Shown here: positions 7,998-15,619 of the stretch, in pieces | How positions within the stretch are numbered: position 1 is the first letter of the stretch | Layout of the letters: every line of letters begins with the position of its first letter | NCBI GenBank assembly: GCA_025728385.1 | Contig: JAOBJV010000003.1 | Span: 1-51,257 of the forward strand | Direction of reading: 5' to 3' | DNA from: Lightella neohaematopini | GTDB lineage: Bacteria; Pseudomonadota; Gammaproteobacteria; Enterobacterales; Enterobacteriaceae | Length of the DNA stretch: 51,257 bases | Position numbers and translations under genes: made by a program | Notes under the pieces: generated by a model | Databases searched by the model: none | The model's input: the letters and a program-made list of their open reading frames with translations, nothing else | What the model was told of the DNA's origin: nothing

Positions 7998-9371
7998 TTA
8001 ATTAGCTAATAAAAACATATTAGTTTTTCCTCTAATAATATGGAATACTATAACAGGTAATTTTTTACTTAAAATTTTTTTTAATTGTAGAATATTATTA
8101 ATATTCTCTTTGTTAACACCAACTATTATATCGTTCTTTTGTAAACCAATATTAAATGCTGAAGAGTTTTTCGTTATACTATTAACCAGTACTCCTTTTA
8201 TTTTACTAGAGTTATTACTTAATAAAGCTCCTTGCAAAATAGGTATGTTATTAATTTCTTCTATACTACTATATTTAGTATTACTATCTTCTAATGTAAC
8301 AGAAATATTATTAATTTTATTATCTCTTAATATGCCAATTATAATAGTATCTCCAGGATTAGTAATACTAATTTTAACTCTTAATTCTGCAAAACTATTA
8401 ATCTTTCTACCATTAATTGAAATAATTATATCTCCTGCTTTAATACCAGCTTTATAAGCTGCTGAATTTACTATTACTTCACTAACAAAAGCACCATGTT
8501 GAGTACTAATTTGCAAAGCATTTGCTATATCAGCTGTTAACTCTGTTCCTTTTATACCTAATTGACCACGTCTAATTTCTCCATATTTAATTAATTGCTC
8601 ACTTAAACTTTTTACTATATTACTAGGAATAGCAAATCCAATACCAATATTACCCCCATTAGGGGCTAAAATTGCTGTATTAATACCAACTAATTCACCA
8701 TTCAAATTAATTAAAGCACCACCAGAATTACCTCTATTTATTGAAGCATCAGTTTGTATAAAATTTTCTAATCCCTCTAAATTTAACCCACTACGACTAA
8801 GAGCAGATACAATACCTGATGTCACAGTTTGACCTAAACCAAAAGGATTACCAATTGCAATAACAAAATCACCAACCTTTAAGTTATCAGAATCAGCTAT
8901 TTTAATTTCTGTTAAATTATTTGGATTAGATATTTTTAATAAAGCCAAATCAGTTTTATCATCACATCCAACTAATTTAGCATAAAATTCTCTTCCATCA
9001 TGCAACTGAATTTTAATCTTATCAGCATTATGTATTACATGATTATTAGTAATAATATAACCATTGTTAGCATCTATAATTACACCAGATCCTAATCCTT
9101 CAAATTGACGTACACTACTATTATTAGGTATATTAGGACCAAAAAAATATCTAAATTCTTTAGGTAGAATCGATTGTCTAATAATTTGCGTACCTTCTAT
9201 ATGCATATTAACTACTGCTGGTAGCACTTTATTTATCATAGAAGATAAACTAGGAATATTATTGGAGTTATTTGTATTAATTAAAGGAAAAGATGCATAA
9301 ATATTAATATTACTAAATAAAATAATAATAGTAATTATAAATACTTTAATTAATAAGAATACTATATTCAT
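7998..9371 (-). CDS. degQ: Periplasmic serine protease DegQ (HtrA family)
   Basis: Periplasmic protease and chaperone that removes misfolded envelope proteins. The 457-residue product starts with a hydrophobic signal segment ending near IYAS. The S1C domain follows with triad His111 (TNNHVI), Asp141 (KTDLALL) and Ser216 (RGNSGGAL), then two PDZ domains (about 255-350 and 370-457). The short linker before the protease core, the total length (E. coli DegQ 455, DegP 474) and the position next to rplM-rpsI all point to DegQ rather than DegP or DegS. It is the only envelope protease in this window. Confidence 0.93.
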   Translation of the reverse strand: MNIVFLLIKVFIITIIILFSNINIYASFPLINTNNSNNIPSLSSMINKVLPAVVNMHIEGTQIIRQSILPKEFRYFFGPNIPNNSSVRQFEGLGSGVIIDANNGYIITNNHVIHNADKIKIQLHDGREFYAKLVGCDDKTDLALLKISNPNNLTEIKIADSDNLKVGDFVIAIGNPFGLGQTVTSGIVSALSRSGLNLEGLENFIQTDASINRGNSGGALINLNGELVGINTAILAPNGGNIGIGFAIPSNIVKSLSEQLIKYGEIRRGQLGIKGTELTADIANALQISTQHGAFVSEVIVNSAAYKAGIKAGDIIISINGRKINSFAELRVKISITNPGDTIIIGILRDNKINNISVTLEDSNTKYSSIEEINNIPILQGALLSNNSSKIKGVLVNSITKNSSAFNIGLQKNDIIVGVNKENINNILQLKKILSKKLPVIVFHIIRGKTNMFLLAN

Positions 9372-9513
9372 GTATAATTAGCCTTTTTTATTAGTTAATA
9401 TTTACTCTAAATTGTTTAAGCAAAAATTATTATTTCATATTAATTTAATATACATTATATAAACATAAATTAAAAATTAATAAAACTAAAATACAATAAT
9501 TTAACTTAATTTA

Positions 9514-9542
9514 TTGATAATATATAAAAATAATGCTAGATT
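9514..9542 (+). promoter_or_regulatory. Candidate sigma-70 promoter for rplM-rpsI
   Basis: A -35-like TTGATA (9514-9519) and a -10-like TAGATT (9537-9542) are separated by 17 bases and lie about 45 bases before the rplM ATG. The -10 box overlaps a short hairpin, TAGATT-GTT-AATCTA (9537-9551). The same two hexamers at the same spacing occur upstream of lpp. Support is by consensus only. Confidence 0.35.
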
Positions 9543-9586
9543 GTTAATCTAACTAATTTAATATTTTATTTTTTATTATATTTAAT

Positions 9587-9994
9587 ATGAAAAACAATAA
9601 TTATTGTTGGTACTTAATTGATGCAGAAAATCAAGTATTAGGACGTCTTGCTAGTAAAATTGCTAACTTATTAATTGGTAAACATAAAATTAATTATTTA
9701 CCTAATTTAGTTACCGGAGATTATGTTATAGTAATTAATGCTAATAGAATAATTGTTACTGGTAATAAATACAAAGATAAAATATATTATAAACATACCG
9801 GATATATTGGTAATTTAAAAAAGAAATCATTTAAAGATATTTTTGTAAAAAATCCAAAGTATATTATATCACATGCTGTTAGTGGTATGTTACCCCGTAA
9901 TTCCTTAAAAAAAAATATAATTAAAAAACTAAAAATTTATTTAGATACAAATCATAAACATATATCACAAAAACCGAAAGTATTTAACTTATAA
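9587..9994 (+). CDS. rplM: 50S ribosomal protein L13
   Basis: Early-assembly 23S rRNA-binding protein of the large subunit. It has 135 residues (E. coli 142). It is recognised by WYLIDAENQVLGRLASKIA, GKHKINYLPN, GDYVIVINA and HAVSGMLPRN. The C-terminus is slightly short. It is followed after 14 bases by rpsI, the universal L13-S9 pair. Its 215-bp upstream region is shared with divergent degQ and holds the candidate promoter and a small hairpin. In E. coli L13 represses its own operon through its leader, and whether that survives here cannot be told. Confidence 0.97.
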   Translation: MKNNNYCWYLIDAENQVLGRLASKIANLLIGKHKINYLPNLVTGDYVIVINANRIIVTGNKYKDKIYYKHTGYIGNLKKKSFKDIFVKNPKYIISHAVSGMLPRNSLKKNIIKKLKIYLDTNHKHISQKPKVFNL

Positions 9995-10008
9995 AATGGA
10001 ATATTATT

Positions 10009-10398
10009 ATGTCTATACATTATTATGGTACAGGACGTAGAAAAAGTGCTACTGCTAGAGTTTTCTTAAAAGAAGGAAATAATAAAATAGTGATTAATAA
10101 TATTAATATTAATCAATACTGCAATAAAAAAATAGTTATTTTTATAATTAATCAGGTATTAAATATAGTTAATTTACCAAATAAATTTGATATATATATA
10201 ACAGTTAAAGGTGGTGGTATTTTAGGACAAGCAAATGCAATTAAACATGGAATTTCTCGTGCATTAATAACTTACAACAATAATTTATATTGTAAATTAC
10301 GTGAATCAGGATTTGTTACTAGAGATTCCCGTATTGTAGAAAGAAAAAAAGTTGGATTAAAAAAATCTCGTTGTCGTCCTCAATTTTCTAAAAGATAA
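10009..10398 (+). CDS. rpsI: 30S ribosomal protein S9
   Basis: Small-subunit head protein whose C-terminal tail reaches the P-site tRNA. It has 129 residues (E. coli 130). The N-terminal YYGTGRRKSATARVFL and the terminal GLKKSRCRPQFSKR with its basic tail are intact, including the final Lys-Arg. It is co-directional with rplM upstream and ends 18 bases before serC, so one transcript could cover all three. Confidence 0.97.
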   Translation: MSIHYYGTGRRKSATARVFLKEGNNKIVINNININQYCNKKIVIFIINQVLNIVNLPNKFDIYITVKGGGILGQANAIKHGISRALITYNNNLYCKLRESGFVTRDSRIVERKKVGLKKSRCRPQFSKR

Positions 10399-10416
10399 AT
10401 AATATAAATTTTTACT

Positions 10417-11514
10417 ATGTTATATAATAAAAAATTTAATTTTAGTGCTAGTCAAGCAATGATTCCTTATACTGTATTAAAACAAATAAAAAAAGATTTA
10501 TTTAACTGGAATAATAAAAGTATATCTATAATGGAAATTAATCATCGTAGTAATTATTTTATTTCTATAGTAGAAAATACTAAGAAATATTTACGGGAAT
10601 TATTAAATATACCATTAAATTATAAAATAATATTTTGTTTTGGGGGGGCAAGAGTGCAATTTTCTATTGTTCCAATTAATCTTATAAAAAATAAATTTAG
10701 TTCTGCTGATTACGTAAATAGTGGATATTGGTCTAGCAGTGCTATAAATGAAGCTAAAAAATATTGTCTCGTTAATCAACTAGATGTTTTATATAAAGAA
10801 GATGGGTTAATAAAAGTTTATCCTATGAGTAATTGGTTAATTTCTAATAATAGTTCTTATTTACATTATTGTCCTAATGAAACAGTAAATGGTATATATA
10901 TTAATGAGTTACCTAATTTTCATAATCGTATTGTTATTGCTGATTGTTCGTCAATAATACTATCTCGTGTATTAGATATAAGTAAATTTGGTTTAATATA
11001 TGCAAGTACTCAAAAAAATATTGGTTTGTCTGGATTAACTTTGTTAATAATACGTGATGATTTGGTTAACATAAATAAAAATAATATAGTACCATCAACT
11101 TTTAATTATCAATTCTTAATAAAATATAATTCTATGTTTAGTACTCCGCCAACTTTTGTTTGGTATGTTGCTAATTTAATGCTTAAGTGGTTAAAAAAAA
11201 AGGGGGGGATATCTAAAATTGAAAAAATAAATAAAACTAAATCTGATATCTTATATAAAGTAATAGATAACAGCACTATATATAATAATAATATTTCATC
11301 TTTGTATCGATCATATACTAATATAATATTTAAATTACCTAATACTAATTTACATAAGTTATTTTTAAAAGAATCTAATAAAGCAGGATTTTTAAATTTA
11401 GCTGGTCACAGAGCAATTGGTGGTATCAGAATATCTTTATATAATAGCATGACATTATTAGGAGTAAAAAAACTTGCTAAATTTATGTATAATTTTTCTA
11501 ATAAGTATAGCTAA
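10417..11514 (+). CDS. serC: Phosphoserine aminotransferase
   Basis: PLP enzyme of serine synthesis that also makes 4-phosphohydroxythreonine for pyridoxal phosphate. The 365-residue product (E. coli 362) carries the PLP lysine Lys200 in STQKNIG, the cofactor Asp in IADCSS, the substrate-binding NHR near residue 43, and GYW near 104. The cofactor-phosphate motif, GGGRGQ in E. coli, reads GGARVQ at 76-81, a change at two normally fixed glycines. Runs of seven G occur at two glycine pairs (around 10641-10647 and 11192-11198), unusual in so AT-rich a gene, but the frame is intact. serA and serB are not here, so its role may be vitamin B6 rather than serine. Confidence 0.94.
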   Translation: MLYNKKFNFSASQAMIPYTVLKQIKKDLFNWNNKSISIMEINHRSNYFISIVENTKKYLRELLNIPLNYKIIFCFGGARVQFSIVPINLIKNKFSSADYVNSGYWSSSAINEAKKYCLVNQLDVLYKEDGLIKVYPMSNWLISNNSSYLHYCPNETVNGIYINELPNFHNRIVIADCSSIILSRVLDISKFGLIYASTQKNIGLSGLTLLIIRDDLVNINKNNIVPSTFNYQFLIKYNSMFSTPPTFVWYVANLMLKWLKKKGGISKIEKINKTKSDILYKVIDNSTIYNNNISSLYRSYTNIIFKLPNTNLHKLFLKESNKAGFLNLAGHRAIGGIRISLYNSMTLLGVKKLAKFMYNFSNKYS

Positions 11515-11533
11515 TGTAATTATATTATCTTAT

Positions 11534-12010
11534 TTAATATTGCATTGCATATATAATAATAATTATAGATATTAATCTTTCTAATCTAATATTAGATTTC
11601 TTTATTATTGGTATACTAAATTTTTTACTATAAGGCCAAAATAATGGAATTCCTGCAGGAGTTAGCATATCAGCAATAATATGACTAATATATCCTATAA
11701 TCATTGCATAAATTACATCTATAGGAATATTAATTTTACTAGTATTTATATAAATCATTATTATAATTATTAACAATAAACTATGAGTAAAACCTCTATG
11801 TCCAAAAAGTTTATAAATTGGTATAGATAACCATTTAAATCTTTTTCCTATAAATGATTTTGGGTGATCTATATCTGGTAATAAACATGTTGTTAAACTA
11901 CCTAAAATAATGTGCCACCAATCACCACTAGTTATAAAATGTATTAATTTAGTTTTTTTTATCAAAATTATATTAGATATAGCAAAACAAATATGTCCTT
12001 CAGTTGTCAT
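11534..12010 (-). CDS. ydjM: YdjM-like membrane-bound metal-dependent hydrolase family protein
   Basis: Resembles E. coli YdjM, a DUF457-type inner-membrane protein of unknown physiological role. The 158-residue product (E. coli 196) contains TTEGHICFAISN at the N-terminus, GDWWHI, LLPDIDHPKSFIGKRFKW, a GHRGFTHS motif and GYISHIIADMLTPAGIPL. The repeated His and Asp residues are typical of the family's proposed metal site. Several hydrophobic segments predict an integral membrane protein. The C-terminal extension of the E. coli protein is absent. It is convergent with serC and divergent from thrS. In E. coli ydjM also lies in the general region of thrS. Survival in a reduced genome suggests a maintained role. 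Confidence 0.85.
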   Translation of the reverse strand: MTTEGHICFAISNIILIKKTKLIHFITSGDWWHIILGSLTTCLLPDIDHPKSFIGKRFKWLSIPIYKLFGHRGFTHSLLLIIIIMIYINTSKINIPIDVIYAMIIGYISHIIADMLTPAGIPLFWPYSKKFSIPIIKKSNIRLERLISIIIIIYAMQY

Positions 12011-12209
12011 AATTATAAATAATTACTATAATTTATTAAAATTTACATTATAAAAGTAACTAATATATTAATAATTTATAATAAATTATAATTCATATAT
12101 TTAGTTTAATAAAATTAAATATAGATATATTGCAGTTTCTTTATAAGGATGATATTTTACTAAACAAATATAATTTTAACAATTCAATTAATTAATTTTT
12201 AGAAATTTA

Positions 12210-13436
12210 ATGTGTCAGACTAATTATAAAAATAATATTTTATTTTGCGATCATCGAAAAATTGCTAAACAGATGGACTTATATCATATTCAAGAAGAAG
12301 CACCTGGAATGATATTTTGGCATAATAATGGATTAATTATATTTAAAGAATTAGAAAAATTTATTAGATTACAATTAAAAAATTTTTCTTATCAAGAAGT
12401 TAAGTGTCCATCTATGATGGATAAAAATATATGGAAAGTTACAGGTCATTGGGATAATTATTCAAGTAATATATTTACTACTAGTTCAGAAAATAGAGAA
12501 TATTGTATTAAACCTATGAATTGTCCAGGACATATACAAATATTTAATCAAACAATACAATCTTATCGTAATCTACCTTTAAGAATAGCAGAATTTGGTA
12601 GTTGTCATAGAAATGAACCATCTGGATCTTTATATGGATTAATGCGTATTAGAAATTTTACTCAAGATGATGCACATATATTTTGTACAGAAGAACAAAT
12701 ATATGATGAAATTAGTAATTGTATAAAAATGATATACTATGTTTACAATATATTTGGTTTTAAAAATATTAAAGTTAAATTATCAACTAGACCAAAGTAT
12801 AGAATTGGTGATGATAATACATGGAATTGGGCCGAAAAAAAATTGGTTGATTCTTTAAAAGGAAATAATATAATTTTTGATTATCAATTAGGAGATGGTG
12901 CTTTTTACGGACCAAAAATAGAGTTTATATTGCTAGATTCATTGGGAAGATTTTGGCAATGTGGTACTATACAGTTAGATTTTTTTCTTCCAAATCGTTT
13001 AGGTGCTTATTATATTAATAAAAATAATTCTCGTAGTACTCCAATTATGATACATCGTTCTATTTTAGGCTCAATAGAACGTTTTATAGGAATAATTACG
13101 GAAGAATATGCTGGACTTTATCCAATATGGTTAGCACCAGTACAAGTAGTTATTACAAATATAAGTATTAATCAATATAATTATGTAAATGAAATTGGAA
13201 AAATTCTAATGTCATTAAATATAAGAACTAAAATAGATACTAGAAACAAAAAATTAGGTTTTAAAATTAGAGAATATATCATTTGTAAAATACCATATAT
13301 AATTGTTTGTGGTAACGAAGAAATATCATCAAAAAAATTATCAGTTAGAACTAGTAAGAGTAAGAATTTTTACATTATAAGTATTAATAATTTTATAGAA
13401 AAAATTAAATATGAAATAAATAATTATTTAATTTAA
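12210..13436 (+). CDS. thrS: Threonyl-tRNA synthetase lacking TGS and editing domains
   Basis: Class II synthetase that charges tRNA-Thr. The product is 408 residues against 642 in E. coli. It begins at DHRKIAKQMDLYH, just before the catalytic core, so the N-terminal TGS and editing domains (about the first 230 residues) are missing. The catalytic domain is complete: zinc ligands Cys105 (MNCPGH), His156 (DDAHIF) and His282 (MIHRSI), motif 2 HRNEPSG, and the C-terminal anticodon-binding domain (about 305-408). An in-frame TAA at 12189 closes the upstream frame, so the ATG at 12210 is the first possible start. I see no editing-domain remnant in the 199 bp upstream. The rest of the operon follows in E. 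coli order. Confidence 0.95.
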   Translation: MCQTNYKNNILFCDHRKIAKQMDLYHIQEEAPGMIFWHNNGLIIFKELEKFIRLQLKNFSYQEVKCPSMMDKNIWKVTGHWDNYSSNIFTTSSENREYCIKPMNCPGHIQIFNQTIQSYRNLPLRIAEFGSCHRNEPSGSLYGLMRIRNFTQDDAHIFCTEEQIYDEISNCIKMIYYVYNIFGFKNIKVKLSTRPKYRIGDDNTWNWAEKKLVDSLKGNNIIFDYQLGDGAFYGPKIEFILLDSLGRFWQCGTIQLDFFLPNRLGAYYINKNNSRSTPIMIHRSILGSIERFIGIITEEYAGLYPIWLAPVQVVITNISINQYNYVNEIGKILMSLNIRTKIDTRNKKLGFKIREYIICKIPYIIVCGNEEISSKKLSVRTSKSKNFYIISINNFIEKIKYEINNYLI

Positions 13437-13444
13437 AATTAAGA

Positions 13445-13450
13445 TGGGAG
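13445..13450 (+). promoter_or_regulatory. Shine-Dalgarno site for infC
   Basis: TGGGAG just after the thrS stop is one of few GC-rich ribosome-binding sites in the window. There is no in-frame ATG or GTG near it, only ATT codons at 13455, 13461 and 13467, which supports an AUU start for infC. Confidence 0.6.
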
Positions 13451-13454
13451 TTAA

Positions 13455-14009
13455 ATTAAAATTAACATTAAATCAAGATCAATAAAGTTTAAAAATAGAA
13501 TTAACGAAGAAATAAAAGCAGATAAAGTTCGTTTAATTAATATAGATTTAAAACAAATTGGTATTGTTAGTTTACAAGATGCTTTACTTAGAGCAAGTAA
13601 ATTGAATTCTGATTTAATAGAAATAAATCCTAATATTATCCCACCTGTTTGTAGAATAATAAATTATGGTAAATTTATATATGAAAAAAGTAAATTAATT
13701 AAAGAACAAAAAAAGAAACAAAAATCTTTAAATATTAAAGAAATTAAGTTTAGACCTAATACACAAGAAAATGATTATAATATTAAGTTACGTAATATTA
13801 TTAGACTTCTAAATAAAGGTAATAAAATAAAAGTTACTCTAAAATTTAGAGGTAGGGAAATTGTACATCAACAAATTGGTATTAATATGTTAAAACGTAT
13901 GAAAAATGATTTACATAAATTAATAATTATGGATAATTCTTTATTAAGAATTGAAGGAAAACAAATTAGTATTATGTTAACTCCGCAAAAAAATAAAAAT
14001 AAGATATAA
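13455..14009 (+). CDS. infC: Translation initiation factor IF-3 with AUU start
   Basis: Dissociates ribosomal subunits and proofreads the start codon. Homology begins well before the first ATG (13602): the frame from 13455 reads through NRINEEIKADKVRLI, matching the E. coli N-terminal domain, and an in-frame TAA lies at 13452. No ATG, GTG or TTG precedes the homology, so the start must be ATT, as in E. coli where the AUU start makes IF-3 repress itself. I take 13455 (184 residues; E. coli 180); ATT at 13461 is a close alternative given the spacing to TGGGAG. The linker with EQKKKQK and the C-terminal domain FRGREIVHQQIG are intact. Confidence 0.92.
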   Translation: MKINIKSRSIKFKNRINEEIKADKVRLINIDLKQIGIVSLQDALLRASKLNSDLIEINPNIIPPVCRIINYGKFIYEKSKLIKEQKKKQKSLNIKEIKFRPNTQENDYNIKLRNIIRLLNKGNKIKVTLKFRGREIVHQQIGINMLKRMKNDLHKLIIMDNSLLRIEGKQISIMLTPQKNKNKI

Positions 14010-14031
14010 AATTATAAAGAGTAAATTTAAT

Positions 14032-14229
14032 ATGTTAAAAATAAAAACAATACGTAGTTTTACAAAAAGATTTAGAAAATTATCATCTGGTAAATTTAAA
14101 TATAAAAAATCTAACATGCGTCATATTTTAACAAAAAAAACATCAAAATATAAACGACAACTAAGATCTAAAGCAATAATAACAAGAAGTAATTCAAAGG
14201 TAATTAATAGATGCCTACCTTATTTATAG
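14032..14229 (+). CDS. rpmI: 50S ribosomal protein L35
   Basis: Small basic large-subunit protein of 65 residues, the same as E. coli. Recognised by KTIRSFTKRFRKLSSGKFK, the RHILTKKTSKYKRQLR segment and the C-terminal RCLPYL. It lies 22 bases after infC and 21 before rplT, the conserved infC-rpmI-rplT operon, in which L20 normally represses translation of rpmI and rplT in E. coli. An equivalent L20 operator cannot be recognised by eye. Confidence 0.95.
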   Translation: MLKIKTIRSFTKRFRKLSSGKFKYKKSNMRHILTKKTSKYKRQLRSKAIITRSNSKVINRCLPYL

Positions 14230-14240
14230 TAGTAAATTTT

Positions 14241-14245
14241 GGAGG
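14241..14245 (+). promoter_or_regulatory. Strong Shine-Dalgarno GGAGG for rplT
   Basis: A full GGAGG lies five bases before the ATG at 14251. It fixes the rplT start and rules out the in-frame TTG at 14239, which overlaps the motif itself. Confidence 0.85.
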
Positions 14246-14250
14246 ATAAT

Positions 14251-14598
14251 ATGACTCGTGTTAAAAGAGGAGTAACTGCTCATCAACGACACAAAAAAAT
14301 ATTAAAACAAGCAAGTGGTTACTACGGAGCTAGATCAAGAACATATCGTTCAGCTTTTCAAGCAGTTATAAAAGCTAATCAATATAGTTATAGAGATCGT
14401 CGAAATAAAAAAAGACAATTTCGTAAATCATGGATTATTAAAATAAATGCAGCTTCTAGATTGTATGGATTAACTTACAGTCAATTAATATATAGATTAA
14501 AGAAATTATCTATTTTAATAAATAGAAAAATAATTACTAATTTAATTATACATAATCCAGAAATATTTAGAAATTTAATTAAACAAATAAAACAATAG
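14251..14598 (+). CDS. rplT: 50S ribosomal protein L20
   Basis: Binds 23S rRNA early in large-subunit assembly and in E. coli represses the rpmI-rplT messages. It has 115 residues (E. coli 118). The start is the ATG at 14251 because the conserved MTRVKRG begins there and a GGAGG lies five bases upstream. Conserved features are HQRHKKILKQASGYYGARS, YRSAFQAVIKANQYSYRDRR and QFRKSWIIKINAASR. It is the last ribosomal gene before pheS. Confidence 0.96.
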   Translation: MTRVKRGVTAHQRHKKILKQASGYYGARSRTYRSAFQAVIKANQYSYRDRRNKKRQFRKSWIIKINAASRLYGLTYSQLIYRLKKLSILINRKIITNLIIHNPEIFRNLIKQIKQ

Positions 14599-14627
14599 TT
14601 TTTATTTATTATTTAATTCTAATTAAT

Positions 14628-15608
14628 ATGTCTAGTATTAAAAACTTATTCAATAAAGTAAAAGAAAAGATATCATCATCAAAAAGTATTTATGAATTAG
14701 ATTTAATTTATAGTAAGTTTTTAGGTAAAAATAGTTATCTTAGTAAATTAACAAAAAAAATACATTTAATATGTCCAAAAGATAGATCGTATGTTGGTAA
14801 ACTAATAAATAAAACAAAATATGATATTACAAATATAATATTAAAACATAAAGCAAATTTAGAAAAAGAAATATTAAAGAAATCTATTATTGACGAAAAA
14901 ATAGATATTACATTACCTGGAAGAACTAACAGAATAGGTGGATTACATCCAATTACATCTGCAATAATAGATATTAATTACTTTTTTTATAAATTAAATT
15001 TTATTAATGTTCTTGGATTAGAAATAGAAGATAGTTATCATAATTTTGATGCATTAAATATACCAATTAATCATCCATCAAGAAATCCTCAAGATACTTT
15101 TTGGTTAGATAAAGAAGTACTATTACGCACACAAACATCTAGTATACAAATTAGATATATGAAACATAACAAACCACCAATACGCATTATTTCTTTTGGT
15201 AAAGTTTACAGAAAAGATTATAGTATTACTCACACACCAATGTTTCATCAAATGGAAGGATTAGTAGTTGATCGTAATATAAATTTATTACATTTAAAAA
15301 ATATAATATATGAATTTTTAAATTTTTTCTTTAATAAAAGAAAAATTATTCGTTTTCGTATGTCTTATTTCCCATTTACTGAACCCTCGATGGAAGTTGA
15401 TATTATGAATAATAATAATTGGTTAGAAGTTATTGGTTGTGGTATGGTTCATCCTAAAGTACTAAAAAATTTAAATATAAATACAAAAATTTTTTCTGGT
15501 TTTGCTTTTGGTTTAGGAATAGAACGTTTAGTAATGATACGTTATAATATTAACGATATAAGATATTTTTTTAAAAATGATTTACGTTTTCTTAAACAAT
15601 TTAAATAA
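14628..15608 (+). CDS. pheS: Phenylalanyl-tRNA synthetase alpha subunit
   Basis: Catalytic subunit of the (alpha-beta)2 PheRS. It has 326 residues (E. coli 327). An N-terminal coiled-coil region (about 1-90) is followed by the class II core with HPITSAI, NHPSRNPQDTFWL, motif 2 FGKVYRKDYSITHTPMFHQMEGL, FTEPSMEVDI, and motif 3 GFAFGLGIERLVMIRY. All landmarks are intact. It is followed after 11 bases by pheT, as in E. coli. The pheM leader peptide that precedes it there is not recognisable in the 29-bp gap after rplT. Confidence 0.96.
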   Translation: MSSIKNLFNKVKEKISSSKSIYELDLIYSKFLGKNSYLSKLTKKIHLICPKDRSYVGKLINKTKYDITNIILKHKANLEKEILKKSIIDEKIDITLPGRTNRIGGLHPITSAIIDINYFFYKLNFINVLGLEIEDSYHNFDALNIPINHPSRNPQDTFWLDKEVLLRTQTSSIQIRYMKHNKPPIRIISFGKVYRKDYSITHTPMFHQMEGLVVDRNINLLHLKNIIYEFLNFFFNKRKIIRFRMSYFPFTEPSMEVDIMNNNNWLEVIGCGMVHPKVLKNLNINTKIFSGFAFGLGIERLVMIRYNINDIRYFFKNDLRFLKQFK

Positions 15609-15619
15609 TGAGATACTAA

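Noticed and set aside
8110..8457. 115-codon open frame on the plus strand inside degQ
   Set aside because: It is antisense to the conserved PDZ-encoding part of degQ and has no recognisable family; it is a shadow of AT-biased coding.
12011..12209. Remnant of the missing thrS N-terminal domains in the ydjM-thrS gap
   Set aside because: No frame here resembles the TGS or editing domain, and a stop closes the thrS frame at 12189.
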